A stretch of DNA of 64,000 nt. Source: Cannabis sativa. Taxonomy: Eukaryota; Streptophyta; Magnoliopsida; Rosales; Cannabaceae. The notes below the pieces were generated by a model. That model saw only the letters and a list, made by a program, of their open reading frames with translations, was not told where the DNA came from and did not search any database. Where the stretch lies: NCBI RefSeq assembly GCF_029168945.1, contig NC_083605.1:24999280-25063279 (forward strand), given 5' to 3'. Within the stretch, counting starts at the first letter, position 1; every line of letters starts with the position of its first letter. This document shows positions 61,653 to 64,000 of this stretch, piece by piece. The position numbers were made by a program, and so were the translations under genes.

Positions 61653-62315
61653 TTATTGCAATTGTAAGCATGAAACAGAAATCAAGTTTCTACTGAAATT
61701 TGGAATGTACAAGACATTGTTTAATTCCAAAATTCTGCTTTGAAACTTGAGTTTGGCTTTTCCTCTAGCTCTAACCAATACCATTTCGCCATTACCAACC
61801 TTAAGTTTCAACTCTCCGGATTTCAAATAATTCCATTTTTCAAGCAATTGCAATGAACAACTTACATGGTTTGTAGACCCAGAATCAAGAATCCAAATGG
61901 ATTTATCATTCTCTAAAACACATGATTCGAAGACTAAAGCATCACTGCTTAATTGTTTTCGAACTGTTGTTATTGCTGGTTCTATTTGTTGTGAAGTATA
62001 ATTTGAGGAAGTGGAATCACTTTCTCTAATCTTCTCAACTGAGCTTGAATTAGTAGGATTGATGGAGCTATGAACTATTTGCTCTTCAAAGTAAACAATT
62101 CCCAGCTTATCTGCTTTCTGGAATTTCATGTTCATCATGAGCATATGTGAAGTATTACTCTGACCAAGAGTCTTATTCACATCTTCAAGTTCATTCCTAA
62201 AGGCAATTTCTAGATGAGTGTTGGGATGTGGGTTGTACATTTCGGCACTACAAATATCAATAAACAGAAGTAAGATTTGGTTCAAAAATTCATACACAAG
62301 TTCAGAAAATAACAA
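61653..62315 (-). pseudogene. Copia protease region of element B (220 codons open)
   Basis: The minus-strand frame has WILDSGSTNHVSCSL (catalytic D-S-G intact, residues about 142-156), then LYIPNFSRNLISVSCL, the end of a Copia protease. The N-terminal 140 residues contain no capsid or zinc-knuckle motif; they are polar and probably linker or leader-derived. The frame is cut at 61649 by the 3' end of the gypsy LTR. The ATG at 62315 is arbitrary. With pol at 48740-50487 it probably forms one element whose integrase core was deleted. Confidence 0.7.
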
Positions 62316-63903
62316 GAAATCAGATATGTTTGCAAAAATACTAAAACTCTAACATATTTATTTTCCAAGGTTTCCAACATAATGAAATACAGTGTCCCGG
62401 TAGGCGAGAGTCAAAGATAACATTAGTTGAATAGAGTAGTCGGCTCATCTAAAATAAAACAATTTTAGCAACCTTTTATTAGATCAAAATGAGAATCCAA
62501 TGTTGTCCCGGTAAGCGAGAGTCAATGTTATTCTCATTTTATAACCTTCCACCATTGTTTCATGTTTTATAAGTTTATCTCTAAGTAGTCACCGTAGGGG
62601 AGAGTCTAATAGAGACGAAAACTTACAAAACACTTATCAAATGAGATCTTACGGTGTTAAATGCTTTCAAAGAATAACCATCCATAAGGGGGACGAAGTC
62701 TACCGTCTCGAGGTTATATTGAAAATATTTAACTATTGTAAGACCAACAATAGAGATCGAATGTCTTTTGATTAAAGCTCATTATTTAAAAGAAATATGT
62801 GTTTTATTTAATCATTTATTTTAATCTATATTTTAATAAGGAAAATTACAAATTAAAGTTGGTTAAAAAAATTTTAAAAAAAAATTCCAACTTCAATTAA
62901 ATTTTCAATTATTTAATTTTCGAAAAATAAATTCGAAATTAAATAAATAATTAAAATATAATAAAATAAAATTTGAAAAAGATCTTATTTACGTTGTTAT
63001 AAATAAAAAATCTAAAATATCCAACTTAAATATTTTTCAAATAAAATTTAATTAAATATCAGAATTAAGTTGTAACCACTTAATTTAAAAAATATTCCAT
63101 TTTAAGTTTATCCATATTTAAAGAAAATATCAACTTAAAAAATATCTAAAGAATCTTTCATAACCAATTCCTAGAATTCTTTAACTTAATTTTGAAAGAT
63201 ATCAAATTCAAGTTGATCCAAAATTAGTTAAAATAACTAATTTACAACTTAAATTAAAATTCAAAAAATATATTCAAAATTTAAGTTGATAAAAAAAATT
63301 AGTTAGAAATAACCAATTTTCAACTTAAACTGGAATATCTAAAATTAAGCTTCAGAAGAATCTAATTAGTTAAAATTCTATATTTAATTAAATACAAGAA
63401 AAATACATATAGTTTATCTAGAAATAAATTCATTAAACTAAGTGTGTTTTTCTTAAATTAATTTCAAAATATACGAATAGAAAATTAAATTTCATTTACT
63501 TTGAAATTAATTATGTTGTTAATCAATTTTATTAGGTTAAACTAATTTAATTAACCTAGCACAGTTATCAAAAACAGGCAAATGGGCCTTCACAGTTGGG
63601 GTAGTTCATGTGAGGGGGAGCTGGGTTCAGTATGTCGTACCCACTTCTATTGGCCCCCAACTTTCACACAAGGCCCAAAAGAGAGGAATTTAACCTTAAA
63701 ATGAACAACTGTTATTAATTGAATAGGCCCAAAAACTAAATGGGCCTAAATAAAAGCTATCATTGTGTGACATTTTATTTAGCAACAACAACCTATATGC
63801 ATCTAAACATAAAGTAAACATATAGGCTCACACAGGCACACATATTTGGATGGATCCTATCATGTTACTAGGTCATACAAAGATGAAAGAAGAATGTAAA
63901 ATT
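62316..63903 (-). other. Leader of element B
   Basis: Reverse homologue of 24180-28400 in element C, but shorter and without the Mutator-like insert. From right to left: complex block (63825-63903), conserved GC-rich block (63570-63700), A/T-rich region (62780-63560), and repeats with the GACTCTCGCCT-type motif (62390-62760). No gag ORF is present. Confidence 0.7.
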
Positions 63904-64000
63904 TGTTGGAAATTATTTTACCAGGATCTAGATTTACTAACAAGTATGTTGGATTAACAACCTAATATGAATTCTAAAACAATGAAAATAAACACATATA
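63904..64000 (-). repeat. Copia LTR, partial, inserted in element B leader
   Basis: TGTTGGAAATTATTTTACCAGG and following match the 3' end (on minus) of the Copia LTR family. It breaks the leader of B at a point inside the block homologous to 24155. The rest lies outside the window. Confidence 0.85.

Larger units (their letters stand above)
18780..64000 (-). mobile_element. Copia element B with nested insertions (runs off right edge)
   Basis: Minus-strand element: 3' LTR 18780-20643, RNase H 20673-21076, RT and integrase end 48740-50487, protease 61653-62315, leader 62316-63903. It is split by element C (target duplication TAAAT), by a Tekay-like array (50483-61648, with loss of about 1 kb of integrase) and by an LTR at 63904. 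The 3' flank is CATGG (18775-18779); the other end is outside the window. No gag capsid domain is seen between leader and protease. Confidence 0.7.

Noticed and set aside
1..63903. Window as one 64-kb duplication, because similar leader sequence occurs at both ends
   Set aside because: Both ends are the leader of the same Copia family in the same orientation; flanking sequence and LTR positions differ.

Overview
The window is non-genic plant DNA made almost entirely of nested LTR retrotransposons. Plant origin is shown by initiator-tRNA-Met type primer sites (TGGTATCAGAGC), Ty1/copia SIRE and Ty3/gypsy Tat and Tekay lineages, long LTRs and AT-rich leaders. A eudicot with a large repeat-rich genome is likely; the species cannot be read from the sequence. 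I found no host gene, rRNA, tRNA gene or CRISPR array. Nearly all short ORFs in LTRs and leaders are chance frames.

Layout, left to right. 1-3146: 5' end of a Copia element on the minus strand (element A: leader, primer site, 5' LTR), inserted in the last visible exon of the next unit. 3147-6728: 3' end of a plus-strand Tat-type gypsy element carrying an ANTISENSE spliced gene (TATA box at 5774-5781, exons down to 3147), then a polypurine tract and 3' LTR. 6729-6957: inverted fragment of a similar LTR. 6958-7601: minus-strand Tat reverse transcriptase remnant. 7602-10216: Copia 3' LTR and ruined pol end (element D, minus). 10217-18779: 5'-truncated SIRE-type Copia element (plus) with gag, protease, integrase, RT, RNase H and an env-like/'plant transposon protein' ORF; its gag is split by a solo LTR with a 5-bp target duplication.

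18780 to beyond 64000: Copia element B (minus). It is interrupted by (i) Copia element C, 21082-48734, with target duplication TAAAT; (ii) a decayed Tekay-like gypsy array, 50483-61648; and (iii) another Copia LTR starting at 63904. Element C itself contains a probable Mutator-like non-autonomous element (24958-26415) and a tandem of two Tekay/Del chromovirus elements sharing a middle LTR (29253-45310, LTR-internal-LTR-internal-LTR, single target duplication ACTAG). The nesting SIRE > B > C > Tekay is therefore four deep and supported at two levels by exact target duplications.

Functionally, only the Tekay pair looks close to intact. Many of its frame breaks fall at CAG/CTG sites that differ between the two copies in a stereotyped way, which suggests consensus errors at methylated sites rather than real decay. 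Element C and the second Tekay-like array have wrecked coding regions but similar LTRs, so they look like non-autonomous families mobilised by relatives. The most interesting signals are the antisense gene in the Tat element, an array of short hairpins with covarying stems in the decayed Tekay LTRs, and a strongly conserved GC-rich block in the AT-rich Copia leader.
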